In this document: positions 63,754 through 64,000 of the stretch, one piece after another
Layout: each line of letters opens with the position of its first letter
How positions within the stretch are numbered: the first letter of the stretch is position 1
Assembly: GCA_027486725.1 (NCBI GenBank)
Contig: JAIXOP010000015.1
Coordinates: 151,950 to 215,949 of the forward strand
Reading direction: 5' to 3'
Source: Burkholderiales bacterium
GTDB taxonomy: Bacteria; Pseudomonadota; Gammaproteobacteria; Burkholderiales; Burkholderiaceae_A
DNA length: 64,000 bases
Position numbers and translations under genes: made by a program
The notes under the pieces: generated by a model
What the model saw: only the letters and a program-made list of their open reading frames with translations
Told to the model about the DNA's origin: nothing
The model's database searches: none

Positions 63754-64000
63754 ATGACCGCCCCATCCCTGCCCCAGTCTGCGCACCCTGCTGCACCGGC
63801 CAACACCGCCGGGCGGCTCTGCCCCCTGCACTACCGGACCCGCCCCGAGGACTTCGCGGCCGACAACACGGCAGACCATCTCGAGGTCGACACGCTCTAT
63901 GTGGTGGGAGGCCTCTATGGCAATTTGTTGGCGCTCGATGTCATCGAGCAGCTCTATGCCGCCGACCCCACCCCGGCCGAGCGCAAGGCCTTGGTCTTCA
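63754..64000 (+). CDS. Probable metallophosphatase-like protein (partial)
   Basis: The first 82 residues are present; the gene runs off the window. After a Pro/Ala-rich start it reads LCPLHYRTRPEDFA and then DTLYVVGGLYGNLLALDVIEQL, ending at LVF. That order, ending just before where an N-G-D motif would be expected, resembles calcineurin-like phosphoesterases. It begins 38 bp after phnC and is probably the next member of the array. The assignment is tentative. Confidence 0.55.
   Translation, partial: MTAPSLPQSAHPAAPANTAGRLCPLHYRTRPEDFAADNTADHLEVDTLYVVGGLYGNLLALDVIEQLYAADPTPAERKALVF

Overview
The window (64 kb, about 64% GC) looks like chromosome of a free-living Burkholderiales-type betaproteobacterium. 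The grounds are a metG - DUF3460 - scpA gene order (DUF3460 is, to my knowledge, largely a Burkholderiales family), a fabI / yejABEF neighbourhood, dense coding with many stop-start overlaps (ATGA, TGATG, TAGTG), and frequent GTG/TTG starts. There is no prophage, insertion sequence, CRISPR array or rRNA operon.

Layout. 1-3.8 kb: an RND efflux pump (permease cut by the window edge) and its lipoprotein adaptor. 3.9-9.5 kb: a complete yejABEF peptide/oligopeptide ABC importer, divergent from fabI. 9.6-12.8 kb: fabI, a stand-alone SenB-like selenosugar synthase, thyA, and convergent cbiX. 12.9-19.8 kb: a soluble multi-PAS chemoreceptor-like protein, a Baeyer-Villiger-type monooxygenase with an SDR dehydrogenase, a repeat lipoprotein, AlkB alkane hydroxylase and DoxX. 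19.8-28.9 kb: housekeeping genes (folA, dcd, metG, DUF3460, scpA, murB, yaaA, a tautomerase, rlmJ) and a Tat-exported PhoD-like phosphatase. 29-30.4 kb: aceA (glyoxylate shunt). 30.6-37.3 kb: a five-gene adaptor/ATPase/three-permease ABC export operon. 37.4-46.2 kb: assorted metabolism (dienelactone hydrolase, second repeat lipoprotein, XRE and WYL regulators, sterol-desaturase-like hydroxylase, nitroreductase, Zn-alcohol dehydrogenase, two alpha/beta hydrolases). 46.4-49.6 kb: two large secreted lipoproteins of unknown function. 49.7-52 kb: initiator tRNA-fMet, a YafQ/DinJ-type toxin-antitoxin pair and glpK. 52-53 kb: a small lipoprotein and a membrane-anchored gamma-glutamylcyclotransferase-like protein.

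The most interesting part is 53.0-64.0 kb. An ECF sigma factor and its NrsF/DUF1109 membrane anti-sigma factor face a tightly packed nine-gene plus-strand array. In order it holds: ArsS-type radical SAM; a VTT membrane domain fused to a mercuric-reductase-like flavoprotein; a Tat-exported DUF547 protein; a fusion of the two glycosyltransferase families annotated with arsenosugar clusters (TIGR04283 + TIGR04282); a flavoprotein of the kind otherwise found fused in front of SelD; a PhnD/PhnE/PhnC-type ABC importer; and the start of a probable metallophosphatase. A GTAACC-N15-CGTCTT element sits about 60 bp upstream of arsS and fits an ECF promoter. I read this as a stress-regulated pathway that takes up an oxyanion-like substrate and builds a metalloid-containing or otherwise modified sugar/nucleoside. 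The chemistry is inferred from families, and no ArsM methyltransferase lies within the window.

Gaps between genes are all under 300 bases. Those holding recognisable structure (promoters, inverted repeats, terminators, tandem repeats) are listed as features; the rest show nothing I can support.
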